NCBI RefSeq assembly: GCF_030063445.1
Contig: NZ_JASITD010000008.1
Span: forward strand, 124,001-188,000
DNA from: Hymenobacter sp. H14-R3
GTDB lineage: Bacteria > Bacteroidota > Bacteroidia > Cytophagales > Hymenobacteraceae
Reading direction: 5' to 3'
DNA length: 64,000 nt
Position numbers and translations under genes: made by a program. Below the pieces are notes generated by a model that saw only the letters and a list, made by a program, of their open reading frames with translations, was not told the origin of the DNA and ran no database searches. Shown here piece by piece: positions 1 through 8,970 of the stretch (positions are counted from its first letter, which is position 1; every line of letters begins with the position of its first letter).

Positions 1-1308
1 GGTGGTGAAAATGGGCTTCACGGCCTCGTTGCCCTGGGCGTAGATACCCCGGATTTTACCCGCCCCATTGTCGAGGTTGAAGTAAGCCGACAGCTTCTCG
101 TGGTCGGGCTTGAGCAGCATGGTGGCAGGGTCGGCGAAGTGGTTTTTTACGTAGTTGCGCGAGCCGTGCAGGCCCTCCTCCTCCTCGCCCCACAGGGCAA
201 TGCGGATGGTGCGGCGCGGCTTGAGGCCGCTGGCTTTCAGAATGCGCACGGCCTCCATCATCACGGCTACGCCGGCGGCGTTGTCGGTGGCGCCGGTGGC
301 GGCGTGCCACGAGTCGAGGTGGCCACCGAGCATGACGACCTCACTTTTCAGCTTCTTATCGGTGCCGGGAATTTCGGCCACCACGTTATAGCCCTTGAGG
401 TCCTGGGTCTGGAAACGGGTTTTGGTTTCCAGCTCTACTTCGACCGGAATACCAGCCTCCACGAGGCGAATAAGGCGCAGCTGGTCCTCGCTCGACATTT
501 CCAGCTCGGGCAATACCGGCTTGGCATCGGCGGCGTAGGGCGCGCCGTTGGTGGTGAACACGGTGCCGTCGGAGCCGCGGCCGGGGCTGAGCACGGCAGC
601 CGCGCCTTCGGCCAGCAGCATATCGTTCAGCTTCTGGCGCAGGGCGCGGGCGGCCAGCAGGGCGGCGCGGCGGGCCTCGGGGTTGGCTTCGGCGGGGCGG
701 TTGGCGGCGGTGGGGGCCCCGCCGCCAGCGGGCGCGTCGGCCAGCTTTTGCAGGTCTTCGGCGCTCAGGCGCTTGGCGTCGGGCTCGAAGTTGGGGGTGG
801 GTGGCGTGGCCACGGGCAGCACCACTATTTTATCGCGCAGCTGGCCCTGGTACTTGGCCAGGTCAGCTTCCTCCTTGGCATTCACGTAGATAACCGGCTT
901 GCGCAGGCTGCCGGCGGTGCTGGGCGTCCAGGCCTTGGGCACGCCAATGAGGGCGTGGTAGTAAGGGGCCGTCATGGCCACGTAACTCTTGTCGATATCC
1001 CAGCCGCGGCCGAAATCGCCCCAGGCTTCCACGTTGGCATTGGCCAGGCCGTAGTCGGTGAGGCGCTTTTTGGTCCAGGCGTTGGCGCGGGCCAGGCCCT
1101 CGGAGCCGGCCAGGCGCGGGCCACACACGTCGGTGAGGTAGAAGGCCGTTTCCATTACCTTGGAGCGGTTGAGGCCTTCGTCCTTGATTTTGGCTAGCGC
1201 GGCGGCGTCCAGCTTGTCGGGGGTTTGGCTGGCGCCGGCGGGCGCTTGGGCCAGGGCGGGAGCGGCCAACAGGCTAGCGGCAACGAGGGTAAGGAAAGTT
1301 TTTTGCAT
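1..1308 (-). CDS. M28-family metallopeptidase with PA domain, 3' end cut by window
   Basis: Secreted zinc aminopeptidase of the M28 type. Reading from the ATG at 1308 the protein begins with a clear signal peptide (MQKTFLTLVAASLLAAPALAQ). A long middle region (about residues 120-270) fits the protease-associated insert. The metal ligands follow: GGHLDSW (His, Asp), ATGATDNAAG (bridging Asp), EEEEG (catalytic Glu plus metal Glu) and NLDNGAG. The 436 codons present run off the left edge, so the last His ligand and C-terminus are outside the window. It probably degrades peptides in the periplasm or outside the cell. Divergent from the efflux operon that starts at 1698. A long GC-rich open frame on the other strand (100-1197) is a shadow with Gly/Ala/His-rich, non-protein-like composition. 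Confidence 0.85.
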   Translation of the reverse strand, partial: MQKTFLTLVAASLLAAPALAQAPAGASQTPDKLDAAALAKIKDEGLNRSKVMETAFYLTDVCGPRLAGSEGLARANAWTKKRLTDYGLANANVEAWGDFGRGWDIDKSYVAMTAPYYHALIGVPKAWTPSTAGSLRKPVIYVNAKEEADLAKYQGQLRDKIVVLPVATPPTPNFEPDAKRLSAEDLQKLADAPAGGGAPTAANRPAEANPEARRAALLAARALRQKLNDMLLAEGAAAVLSPGRGSDGTVFTTNGAPYAADAKPVLPELEMSSEDQLRLIRLVEAGIPVEVELETKTRFQTQDLKGYNVVAEIPGTDKKLKSEVVMLGGHLDSWHAATGATDNAAGVAVMMEAVRILKASGLKPRRTIRIALWGEEEEGLHGSRNYVKNHFADPATMLLKPDHEKLSAYFNLDNGAGKIRGIYAQGNEAVKPIFTT

Positions 1309-1697
1309 CCAGAAATGCGGGTTGGTTTGACAAAAGGCAATGGTGCTGCAAAGAGAAGGACACCAGCTGCGGCGCGGGCGTTGCGTATGGCGGCCGGGCA
1401 CGCCACGCAACGGCAAGCCGCAAAACCGCGACCATGCCTGTCAATCTACCGCCCGGCTACCTAATTACGCTCGGCCGCTGCGCCCTAAGTACACAAAGTT
1501 AAATCTTGCAAAGGTCTCATTATAAATATTTTATGAAAATACCTTAACTACCTGCCGTTCGCCTGGGCAGCTAGCAAGCGTTTCGCGCGGCCCTCAACCC
1601 GCGGGCCATTTATCCGTTTGGCGAGATTGGCCGGTTGCCGCGAGCAGGTAACCAACCGCCAATAACCTTTGCCGTACTCACTCGGTTGAAGTTTCTT
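1309..1697. promoter_or_regulatory. Divergent intergenic region with promoter signals
   Basis: A 389-base gap between the M28 peptidase (-) and the efflux operon (+). The stretch from about 1490 to 1550 is strikingly AT-rich compared with its surroundings. At 1494-1501 the minus strand reads TAACTTTG, matching the Bacteroidota -7 motif TAnnTTTG, and could drive the peptidase with a leader of about 180 bases. No convincing -33 TTG at the usual spacing was found. On the plus strand a near-match (AACCTTTG, about 1664-1671) precedes the outer membrane channel gene. I see no further gene here. Confidence 0.35.
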
Positions 1698-3074
1698 ATG
1701 AAGATTTTATCCTGCACCGCACGAGGTCTTTTTCGGACCTTTTTGACGTGCCTGCTACTGGGGCCGGGCTTGGCTTGGGGCCAGCGCCAATTGCCTGCCC
1801 CACCCCCGCCGCCGGCCGGGCCGCTCACCCTTCAGCAGTGCCTGGGCTACGCGCTGGCCTACCAGCCGCTGGTGCGCCAGGCCCGCCTCGACGAGGGCAT
1901 TGCCGATGCCGGCAACCGCGTGTCGCTGTCGGCTTGGCTGCCGCAGGTGAATGCCACGGCCGTGGGCCAGCACTATTTTGGGCTGCCGTTTACCGTTTTT
2001 CCTGACCCTACCACGGGTATCTCCACGCCGCGCCAGCTGGGCGTGAAAAACGTGACGACCCTGGGCGTGGCCGGCACGCAGGTTATCTATAATAACGATG
2101 TGCGCCTGGCCGCCCGCCAAGCGCCCCTTAACCGGCTGGCGGCGGGCCAGAACACGATTAACAATAAGATTGCGACCGTGTCGGACGTGAGCAAAGCGTT
2201 TTACAGCGTGTTGCTATCGCAGCGCCAGGCGGCCGTGTTTGATGCGGATATCCGCCGCCTCACGCGCAACTTCGTGGATGCCCGCAACCGCTACGACGCG
2301 GGCATTGTGGACAAAACCGACTTTTTACAGGCCCAGATTTCCCTCAATAACTCGAAGGCCAGCCGCAAGCAGTCGCTGGAAGCCGTGAACTCCAACACCG
2401 CCTATTTACAGCAGCTGATGGGACTGCCGGCCACCCGGCTCGTGCAGCTTAAGTACGATACGCTGCAACTGGAGCGCGAGGCTGTAGTAGATACGCTGGC
2501 CCAGCTCGACCCCACCAATCGCATTGAGTACCAACAGGTACTGACCCAGAAGTCGTTGCAAGGCACGACGGTCGATTATTACCGGCTGGGCTTTTTGCCG
2601 GCGCTGTCGGCCTTTGGCAACTACAACTCGGTGTACCAGGCCAATGCCGTGAGCGACCAATATCAGAAACGCTTCCCCAACTCGTACGCGGGCATGCAGG
2701 TGGCGCTGCCGCTGTTCACGGGCTTCCGGCGCACCCAGAATCTGCGCCTGGCCCGCCTGCAAGACCAGCGCGTGGATGAAGACCTGCTCGGCACCCGCAA
2801 CCAGGTAACCACCGAGTATGCCACCGCGCTGGCCAACTACAAAGGCTACTACGAAGCCTACGTGCAGAGCCGCGAAAACCTCGACCTCTCGCGCCAAGTG
2901 TACACCGTGGTGGATATCCAATACCGCGAAGGCATTAAGGCTTACCTCGACTTGCTGGTGGCCCAAACCACACTCCGCACCTCGCAGCTCAACTACTACA
3001 GCGCCTTGTTTCAGGTTTTGACCAGCAAGGTCGAGTTGCTGCGCACGCAGGGCGTACTGCCCACTTCTTATTAA
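1698..3074 (+). CDS. TolC-family outer membrane efflux channel
   Basis: 458 residues from the ATG at 1698. An upstream in-frame ATG at 1635 would put 21 charged and polar residues before the signal peptide, so 1698 is preferred (MKILSCTARGLFRTFLTCLL, cleavage after WGQ). The body has the duplicated outer membrane factor layout: long alpha-helical stretches rich in Gln, Ala and Asn (around 130-240 and 330-450) alternating with short beta strands such as YAGMQVALPLFTG. It would form the outer membrane duct of a tripartite RND pump. Only 16 bases separate it from the adaptor gene and the pump gene follows, so the three form one operon. The substrate cannot be told from sequence. Confidence 0.9.
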   Translation: MKILSCTARGLFRTFLTCLLLGPGLAWGQRQLPAPPPPPAGPLTLQQCLGYALAYQPLVRQARLDEGIADAGNRVSLSAWLPQVNATAVGQHYFGLPFTVFPDPTTGISTPRQLGVKNVTTLGVAGTQVIYNNDVRLAARQAPLNRLAAGQNTINNKIATVSDVSKAFYSVLLSQRQAAVFDADIRRLTRNFVDARNRYDAGIVDKTDFLQAQISLNNSKASRKQSLEAVNSNTAYLQQLMGLPATRLVQLKYDTLQLEREAVVDTLAQLDPTNRIEYQQVLTQKSLQGTTVDYYRLGFLPALSAFGNYNSVYQANAVSDQYQKRFPNSYAGMQVALPLFTGFRRTQNLRLARLQDQRVDEDLLGTRNQVTTEYATALANYKGYYEAYVQSRENLDLSRQVYTVVDIQYREGIKAYLDLLVAQTTLRTSQLNYYSALFQVLTSKVELLRTQGVLPTSY

Positions 3075-3090
3075 TTTCCGCTTCCTATAA

Positions 3091-4239
3091 ATGAAGACCA
3101 ACTACCTGGCGCTGTGTGCCATTGCGGGCCTGCTAGCCAGCACCGCGTGCGGCAAAAAAGAAGAAAAGAAAAACGCTGCCCCCCCGCCCACCCCCGTGAG
3201 CGTGGTAACGGCCAGCACGACCCCCGCCGTGTACTACGACCAGTACCCCGCCACGGTAGTGGCCCTCAAAACCGTGGAGCTGCGCTCGCAGGTGACGGGC
3301 TTTATCACGAGCCTCAATTTCCAGGAAGGCGAGCTGGTGCCGGCCGGCAAGGTGCTGTACGAGATTGACAAGCGCCAGTTTGAGGGCGCCTACCAGCAGG
3401 CGCTGGCCAACCTGCGCAGCGCGCAGGCCTCGGCCCAGAATGCCCAGGTAAACCAGGTGCGCTACCAGCGCCTGCTTCAGCAGGATGCCGTGGCGCGCCA
3501 GCTGGCCGAAAACGCCAGCACCACCGCCAGCACCGCCTCGGCGCAGGTGGCGGCGGCGCAGGCGGCCGTTACTATTGCGCGCACCAACCTGGGCTTTGCC
3601 ACCATCAAAGCGCCGTTTGCGGGGCGCATCGGCATTTCGCAGGTGCGGCTGGGGGCACAGGTGAGCGCGGGTACCACGCTGCTCAACACGATTTCGAGCG
3701 AGAACCCGATTGCGGTGGACTTTGCGGTGAATGAGACTAACATTCAGCGCTTTATTACGCTGCAAGACCAAAAAGGCGCGGTGAGCGACTCCGTGCTGCG
3801 CTTCGTGCTGCCCAGTGGCCAGGCCTACAAGCAGCCGGGCAAAATCCAGACCATCGACCGGGCCGTGGATGCCCAGACTGGTACCATCACGGTACGCGTG
3901 CAGTTTGCCAACCCCCAGCGCCAGCTCAAGGATGGCCTCAGCGGCGTGCTCAAGGTGCTGAATACGCAGTCGGGCAGCCGCCTCGTCATTCCCAACAAAG
4001 CCATTGTGGAGCAGATGGGCGAGAACTTCGTGTATGTGGCCCTCGGCGACAGCGCCAAGCAGCGCAAGGTGCAGCTCGGCCCGCGCCTGCGCGATGATAT
4101 TGTGATTCTCAGCGGTATCAAAAACGGGGATAAAATCGTGACCGAAGGCGTGCAGAAGCTGCGCGACGGCGGCAAAATTCAGGTGAGCGCCCCCGGTGCA
4201 GCAGTGGCGGCCCCGGCCGGGCCGCCGGCTGCCAAATAA
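3091..4239 (+). CDS. RND efflux periplasmic adaptor lipoprotein (AcrA/MexA type)
   Basis: Membrane fusion protein that links the inner membrane pump to the outer membrane channel. 382 residues. Lipobox LLASTAC puts the lipidated cysteine at residue 20, followed by a Lys/Pro-rich tether. Then come the barrel-sandwich half (VELRSQVTGFITSLNFQEGE), a helical hairpin of Ala/Gln-rich heptads (about 100-165), the second sandwich half (TIKAPFAGRIG) and the beta-barrel and membrane-proximal domains (about 190-360). The C-terminus is an Ala/Pro tail. Second gene of the efflux operon; the next gene starts 98 bases later, after a palindrome. Confidence 0.93.
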   Translation: MKTNYLALCAIAGLLASTACGKKEEKKNAAPPPTPVSVVTASTTPAVYYDQYPATVVALKTVELRSQVTGFITSLNFQEGELVPAGKVLYEIDKRQFEGAYQQALANLRSAQASAQNAQVNQVRYQRLLQQDAVARQLAENASTTASTASAQVAAAQAAVTIARTNLGFATIKAPFAGRIGISQVRLGAQVSAGTTLLNTISSENPIAVDFAVNETNIQRFITLQDQKGAVSDSVLRFVLPSGQAYKQPGKIQTIDRAVDAQTGTITVRVQFANPQRQLKDGLSGVLKVLNTQSGSRLVIPNKAIVEQMGENFVYVALGDSAKQRKVQLGPRLRDDIVILSGIKNGDKIVTEGVQKLRDGGKIQVSAPGAAVAAPAGPPAAK

Positions 4240-4244
4240 TATTG

Positions 4245-4329
4245 GCTGTTAGCTGATAGCTGTTAGCTGTTAGCTCCTCTCTGCTAGCTTCTTACAAAAG
4301 CTATCGGCTAACAGCTATCAGCTAACAGC
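4245..4329. repeat. 23-bp palindrome between adaptor and pump genes
   Basis: The left arm 4245-4267 and right arm 4307-4329 are perfect reverse complements, with a 39-base spacer. The arms are themselves built from the direct repeat TGTTAGCT/GATAGCT. It lies inside the efflux operon, nine bases before the pump ATG at 4338. It could form a strong RNA hairpin that stabilises the upstream message or lowers pump expression relative to the adaptor. The sequence is not a simple terminator because no T-run follows either arm. Confidence 0.8.
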
Positions 4330-4337
4330 TTAAAACA

Positions 4338-7300
4338 ATGATTGCAGAAACCTTTATTCGCCGGCCCGTCACTGCCATTGTTGCCTCGCTGGTAATCGTG
4401 CTGGTGGGCGTGCTGGCCATGCTGAACCTGCCCATCGGGCAGTACCCCGAAATCACGCCGCCCACGGTGTCGGTAACGGGTAGCTACATCGGGGCCGACG
4501 CCCAAACCGTGGAGCAAACCGTGGCCACGCCCGTGGAAGTGCAGGTGAACGGTACCCCCGGCATGACCTATCTGCAAAGCAACAGCACCAGCAACGGGCA
4601 GATGAGCATGACGGTGAACTTTGAGGTGGGCACCGACATCAACATTGCCGCCCTCGACGTGCAGAACCGGGTGGGCATTGCCACCCCTACCCTTCCGCAA
4701 GAAGTTCAGCGCCTGGGCCTTACGGTGCGCAAGCGAAACCCCAGCATCTTGATGCTCGTGGCCATGTACGCGCCCAAGGGCAGCCACAGCACCACCTTTC
4801 TCGACAACTACGCCAACGTGTTTATCAAGGACGCGCTGCTGCGGACCAAGGGCGTGGGCGACATTGTGAGCCGGGCCGATGACTTCTCGATGCGCATCTG
4901 GCTCAAGCCCGATAAGCTGGCCCAGCTGGGCGTGACGGCGGCCGACATTTCGGCCGCCCTGGCCGAGCAGAATGCCCAGATTGCGGCCGGCTCCATTGGT
5001 GCGCCGCCCGCCCAAAAAGGGCAGTCGTTCGAGTACATCGTCACGGTGCAGGGCCGCCTGGCCACCATTGAGCAGTTTGGCAACGTCATCGTGAAAACCC
5101 GGCCCACCGACGGCTCGCTGGTGTATCTCAAGGACGTGTCGCGCATTGAGTTGGGCAAGTTCAACTACGCCAACAACTCGTTTGTGGATGGCAAGCGCGC
5201 CTCCTACCTACTTGTGTACCAGGCACCTGGCGCCAATGCCCTGGCTACCTACGACAACGTGCTGGCCACCATGAACCAGCTGAAGAAGCAGTTCCCGGCC
5301 GACCTCGACTACATCGTGCCCTTTGAGGCGGCGAGCGTGGTGAAGGTGTCCATTAAGGAGGTGGTCGAAACGCTGGGCGAGGCCCTGCTGCTGGTTATCA
5401 TCGTGGTGTTCGTGTTTCTGCAAAGCTGGCGCTCCACGCTCATCCCGGTACTCGCCATTCCGGTGTCCATTATCGGCACATTTATCTTCTTTATTCCGCT
5501 GGGCTTTACCATTAACACGCTGACGCTCTTTGGTTTCGTGCTCGCCATTGGTATTGTGGTCGATGACGCCATTGTGGTGGTGGAGGCCGTGGAAGTGAAC
5601 ATGAACGAGCGCAAGATGAGCCCCCTGGATGCCACCCTGGAGGCCATGCGCGAGATATCGGCCCCGGTTATTGCCATTGCCCTCATTTTGGCGGCGGTGT
5701 TTGTGCCGGTGGGCTTCATTCCGGGCATCACGGGGCGGCTGTATCAGCAGTTTGCCATCACCATCGCCATCTCGGTGCTGATTTCGGCCTTCGTGGCTTT
5801 GTCACTCACGCCGGCCCTGTGCGTGCTGCTCCTCAAGCCGCACGAGGAAGGCGAGCATGGCGAGCCTAAAGGCCTGCTAAACAAAGGTTTCAAGAAATTC
5901 AACGACTGGTTTGGCCGCGTTACCGAGAAGTATGGCAACGGGGTGCAGCGCGGCATCAAGCACTCGCGCTTCGTGGTGATTATCCTGCTTTGCATTTTGG
6001 TGGGGGCCGGGTTGCTGTTCCGCAGCAAGCCCAGCGGCTTCCTGCCCACCGAGGATGAAGGCCGCATTATCATCACCTTCAACCTGCCCGAAGGTGCCTC
6101 CACGGGCCGCACCGTGGCCACGCTGCAAGAGATGATGAAGGAACTGAGCAAGACCAAAGGCATCGCGCACTACGCGGCGCTGGGCGGCCTCAACGCCGTT
6201 AACTTCTCCTCCAAATCGAACTCCGGCACCATTTTCTGCCAGCTCCAGCCCTGGGAGGACCGCAAGGCCAAAGAACTGCAGCTAACTGGCCTCATGGCCA
6301 GCGTGCAGCAGCGCATGGCGCGCTTTAAGGAGGCTACGACGGTGGTTATTTCGCCGCCGGCCATTCCAGGCCTGGGTAACACGGGCGGCTTCTCGTTCAT
6401 TTTTCAGGAACGCGAAGCCGGGGGCGATATTCAGGCATTTGATGCCAACCTGCAAAAATTTCTGGGGGCCATTCGCAAGCGGCCCGAAATCGCGTCGGGT
6501 TTCTCGTTTTTCACCGCCAACACGCCGGGCTATAAGCTCGAAATCGACCGCCTGAAGGCCAAGAAGCTGGGCGTATCCATCACGGAAATTGGCAACGCGC
6601 TGCGCACCTACCTGGGCAGCGCCTACGTCAACGACTTCACGCTCTATGGCCGCACGTTCCGCGTAGTGGCGCAGGCCGACTCGTCGTACCGCGGCGATAT
6701 CTCCGACCTGGGCCAGTACTACGTGCGCAACGCCGCTGGCGGCATGGTGCCGCTGAGCACGCTCACCACGTACAAGCGCACCGAAACGGCCCCGCTCATC
6801 TCGCACTACAACCTGTTTCGGGCGGCCGAAATCAACGGCAACCCGGCCCCCGGCTACAGCTCGGGCGACGCCATTAAGGCCCTCCAGGAAACCGCCGCGC
6901 AGATTCTGCCCCAGGGCTATGGCTTCGAGTTTTCGGGTTTGAGCCGCGAAGAATTGCTGGCCGGCGGCCAAACGATTTACATCTTCGCGCTGTCCATCAT
7001 CTTCGTGTTCCTCTTTCTGGCCGCGCTGTATGAAAGTTGGTCGGTGCCGTTCTCGGTGCTGCTGGCCGTGCCGGTGGGTATTTTTGGGGCCATCCTGGCG
7101 CTCATTTTCCTACCCAAGCTCACCAACAACGTGTACGCCCAAATCGGGATGATTACGCTCATCGGCCTCTCGGCCAAGAACGCCATTCTGATTGTCGAGT
7201 TTGCCAAGGAGCGCGTAGATAAGGGCATGCCGCTGGTCGATGCCACGCTCGAAGCCGTGCGCCAGCGCCTGCGCCCCATTATCATGACCTCGCTGGCGTT

Positions 7301-7577
7301 TATCCTGGGTATTCTGCCGCTGGTGTTCGCTTCCGGCGCGGGGGCCCAAAGCCGCCAGACGCTGGGCTGGACGGTGCTCGGCGGCATGCTGTCGGCTACG
7401 GGCATGGGCATTTTCATCGTGCCGGTGCTCTACGTCATCATCACGCGCTTCGCCTACGGCAAAGAAAAGCTGGCTGAGCTGGAGAAAAACTACAAGCCCG
7501 ACGAGGAGCACGGCGGTCCTAAACCCGACGAGCCGCAGCCCCAAGGCGACGCCCCGGGCGCGCCCGTACCGGCCTAG
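4338..7577 (+). CDS. RND efflux pump inner membrane subunit (AcrB/HAE1 family)
   Basis: Proton-driven multidrug-type exporter of 1079 residues, normal for the family. It begins MIAETFIRRPVTAIV, the typical TM1 entry. Twelve membrane segments are expected in two halves: TM1 at about 10-30, TM2-TM6 at about 345-500, TM7 at about 550 and TM8-TM12 at about 880-1045. Large periplasmic porter domains fill the gaps. The TM4 proton-relay pair is visible in GIVVDDAIVVVE (Asp near 407-408), and the partner Lys of TM10 in GLSAKNAILIVEFAKE (near 945). The C-terminal 45 residues form a Pro/Glu-rich cytoplasmic tail. It completes the tripartite operon with the channel and adaptor. Confidence 0.95.
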   Translation: MIAETFIRRPVTAIVASLVIVLVGVLAMLNLPIGQYPEITPPTVSVTGSYIGADAQTVEQTVATPVEVQVNGTPGMTYLQSNSTSNGQMSMTVNFEVGTDINIAALDVQNRVGIATPTLPQEVQRLGLTVRKRNPSILMLVAMYAPKGSHSTTFLDNYANVFIKDALLRTKGVGDIVSRADDFSMRIWLKPDKLAQLGVTAADISAALAEQNAQIAAGSIGAPPAQKGQSFEYIVTVQGRLATIEQFGNVIVKTRPTDGSLVYLKDVSRIELGKFNYANNSFVDGKRASYLLVYQAPGANALATYDNVLATMNQLKKQFPADLDYIVPFEAASVVKVSIKEVVETLGEALLLVIIVVFVFLQSWRSTLIPVLAIPVSIIGTFIFFIPLGFTINTLTLFGFVLAIGIVVDDAIVVVEAVEVNMNERKMSPLDATLEAMREISAPVIAIALILAAVFVPVGFIPGITGRLYQQFAITIAISVLISAFVALSLTPALCVLLLKPHEEGEHGEPKGLLNKGFKKFNDWFGRVTEKYGNGVQRGIKHSRFVVIILLCILVGAGLLFRSKPSGFLPTEDEGRIIITFNLPEGASTGRTVATLQEMMKELSKTKGIAHYAALGGLNAVNFSSKSNSGTIFCQLQPWEDRKAKELQLTGLMASVQQRMARFKEATTVVISPPAIPGLGNTGGFSFIFQEREAGGDIQAFDANLQKFLGAIRKRPEIASGFSFFTANTPGYKLEIDRLKAKKLGVSITEIGNALRTYLGSAYVNDFTLYGRTFRVVAQADSSYRGDISDLGQYYVRNAAGGMVPLSTLTTYKRTETAPLISHYNLFRAAEINGNPAPGYSSGDAIKALQETAAQILPQGYGFEFSGLSREELLAGGQTIYIFALSIIFVFLFLAALYESWSVPFSVLLAVPVGIFGAILALIFLPKLTNNVYAQIGMITLIGLSAKNAILIVEFAKERVDKGMPLVDATLEAVRQRLRPIIMTSLAFILGILPLVFASGAGAQSRQTLGWTVLGGMLSATGMGIFIVPVLYVIITRFAYGKEKLAELEKNYKPDEEHGGPKPDEPQPQGDAPGAPVPA

Positions 7578-7586
7578 TACCTTTGA

Positions 7587-7638
7587 GTTGAAAACGAAGA
7601 AAGCCAGGTCGCAGGACCTGGCTTTCTTCGTTTTCAAC
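7587..7638 (+). terminator. Hairpin terminator after efflux operon
   Basis: Perfect 24-bp stem (7587-7610 with 7615-7638) and a 4-base loop, 9 bases after the pump stop codon. The arms contain AAAACGAAGAAAG and CTTTCTTCGTTTT, giving a U-rich 3' side. A TACCTTTG promoter-like octamer lies immediately before it at 7578-7585. Confidence 0.85.
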
Positions 7639-7655
7639 CCGTTCAGGAAGTTGCC

Positions 7656-7755
7656 AGAATGTCATGCCGACCGCGGGGAAGCACCTCACGTGTGGTACTA
7701 ACTCAATCGCTCAACGATGCGAGCGAGATGCTTCCCTGCGGTCGGCACGACGTTC
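7656..7755. repeat. Imperfect long palindrome upstream of GH43 gene
   Basis: The 31-base arms (about 7656-7685 and 7726-7755) match as reverse complements at about 27 positions. The arms centre on GCCGACCGCGGGGAAGCA and its counterpart TGCTTCCCTGCGGTCGGC. It occupies most of the gap between the efflux terminator and the GH43 gene. It looks like a dispersed intergenic element, though only this copy is in the window. Confidence 0.65.
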
Positions 7756-7795
7756 TGATAGACCTTATATTACCCCCTGAATCATCCTCCCCCTG

Positions 7796-8836
7796 ATGCG
7801 CTTTTTACGCTTACTGCTCCTGCTGCTCCTAGCCAGCGGCCCCGCCTGCGGCCAGCCCACGTTCACCAACCCGCTGCTGCCCGCCGGGGCCGACCCATGG
7901 GCCATCTACCACGCGGGCAGCTACTACTACATGCATACCACGGGCCGCGACCTCAGCATCTGGAAAACGGCGAGCCTCGCGCAGCTTGGGCAGGCCACCA
8001 AAACCGTTATCTGGACGCCGCCCGCCACGGGCCCCTACTCCAAGGAAATCTGGGCCCCCGAGCTGCATTTTCTGGCCGGTAAGTGGTACGTGTACTTCGC
8101 CGCCGACGGGGGCAGCAACAACGACCACCGCCTCTACGTGCTCGAAAACCCCGCCCCCGACCCTACTACGGGCAAGTGGACGCTAAAAGGCGAACTCAAA
8201 ACGCCCGGCAACAAGTGGGCCATCGACGGCTCGGTCTTCGAAAGCCAGGGCCGGCTCTACGCCCTGTGGTCGGGCTGGGAGGGTGATGAGAACGGCCGCC
8301 AGGACATTTACCTGGCTCGCCTCAGCAACCCCTGGACCATCAGCGGCCCGCGCGTGCGCATCTCCGACCCGCGCTTTGGCTGGGAGCAGCATGGCCTGCT
8401 GCCTCGCTTCGCGCCCGGCGAGCCAGCGATGGTGCTCGTCAACGAAGGCCCGCAGTTCTTGGCCAGCCCCAACGGCCGGGTCAACGTAGTGTATTCGGCC
8501 AGCGGCTGCTGGACCGATTTTTACGCCCTGGGCCTGGTCTGGGCCGAGCCGGGGGCCGACCTGCTCAACCCCGCTTCCTGGCATAAGGAGCCGCAGCCCG
8601 TGTTCCGCGCCCAAAACGTGCAGGGCACCTACGCGGCGGGCCACAACAGCTTCTTCGACTCGCCCAACGGCAAGCAGCACTGGATTCTCTACCACGCCAA
8701 CGCCGAGCCGGGCCAGGGTTGCGGCCGCGCCCGTACCCCGCGCATGCAGCCCTTCACCTTCGCCGCTGACGGCGCGCCCGTTTTTGGCGACCCGCTCCCG
8801 CTGGGTGAGTTGCTGTCAGTGCCCGATGCTAAGTAG
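7796..8836 (+). CDS. Secreted glycoside hydrolase family 43-like protein
   Basis: Five-bladed beta-propeller glycosidase, probably acting on arabinose- or xylose-containing plant polysaccharides. 346 residues with a signal peptide of about 19 residues (MRFLRLLLLLLLASGPACG). The three GH43 catalytic positions are visible: Asp33 in GADPW (general base), Asp144 in AIDGS (pKa modulator) and Glu217 in NEGP (general acid). Also typical are the blade motifs IWAPELHFLAGKWYVYFAA and the closing WILYHAN. There is no carbohydrate-binding or type IX sorting domain, so it is probably periplasmic. It stands alone, with no sus-type genes next to it. Family call is firm; substrate is inference. Confidence 0.88.
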   Translation: MRFLRLLLLLLLASGPACGQPTFTNPLLPAGADPWAIYHAGSYYYMHTTGRDLSIWKTASLAQLGQATKTVIWTPPATGPYSKEIWAPELHFLAGKWYVYFAADGGSNNDHRLYVLENPAPDPTTGKWTLKGELKTPGNKWAIDGSVFESQGRLYALWSGWEGDENGRQDIYLARLSNPWTISGPRVRISDPRFGWEQHGLLPRFAPGEPAMVLVNEGPQFLASPNGRVNVVYSASGCWTDFYALGLVWAEPGADLLNPASWHKEPQPVFRAQNVQGTYAAGHNSFFDSPNGKQHWILYHANAEPGQGCGRARTPRMQPFTFAADGAPVFGDPLPLGELLSVPDAK

Positions 8837-8905
8837 TGCGTCAAAGGCATGCAAAGTCGTCCGTCATTGCATAAGACTTATTTGATTCAAGAAAACATCC
8901 CGCTA

Positions 8906-8946
8906 AACAGAAAAAGCCTGACTAAATTAGCCAGGCTTTCTCTGTT
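8906..8946. terminator. Bidirectional terminator between GH43 gene and fabI
   Basis: Stem formed by 8906-8920 and 8932-8946 (AACAGAAAAAGCCTG against CAGGCTTTCTCTGTT, one mismatch) with a short AT-rich loop. It has A-rich and T-rich flanks on both sides and sits between two convergent genes, so it can end both transcripts. Confidence 0.8.
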
Positions 8947-8970
8947 CATACCGAATTCGGGCAACGGGAT

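Noticed and set aside
100-1197. 365-codon open frame on the plus strand opposite the M28 peptidase
   Set aside because: Gly/Ala/His/Val-rich product without domains; the minus strand carries a full peptidase motif set. Antisense frames stay open by chance in GC-rich DNA.
1635-1697. Longer N-terminus for the TolC-like protein
   Set aside because: The added 21 residues precede a complete signal peptide that begins at the ATG at 1698.
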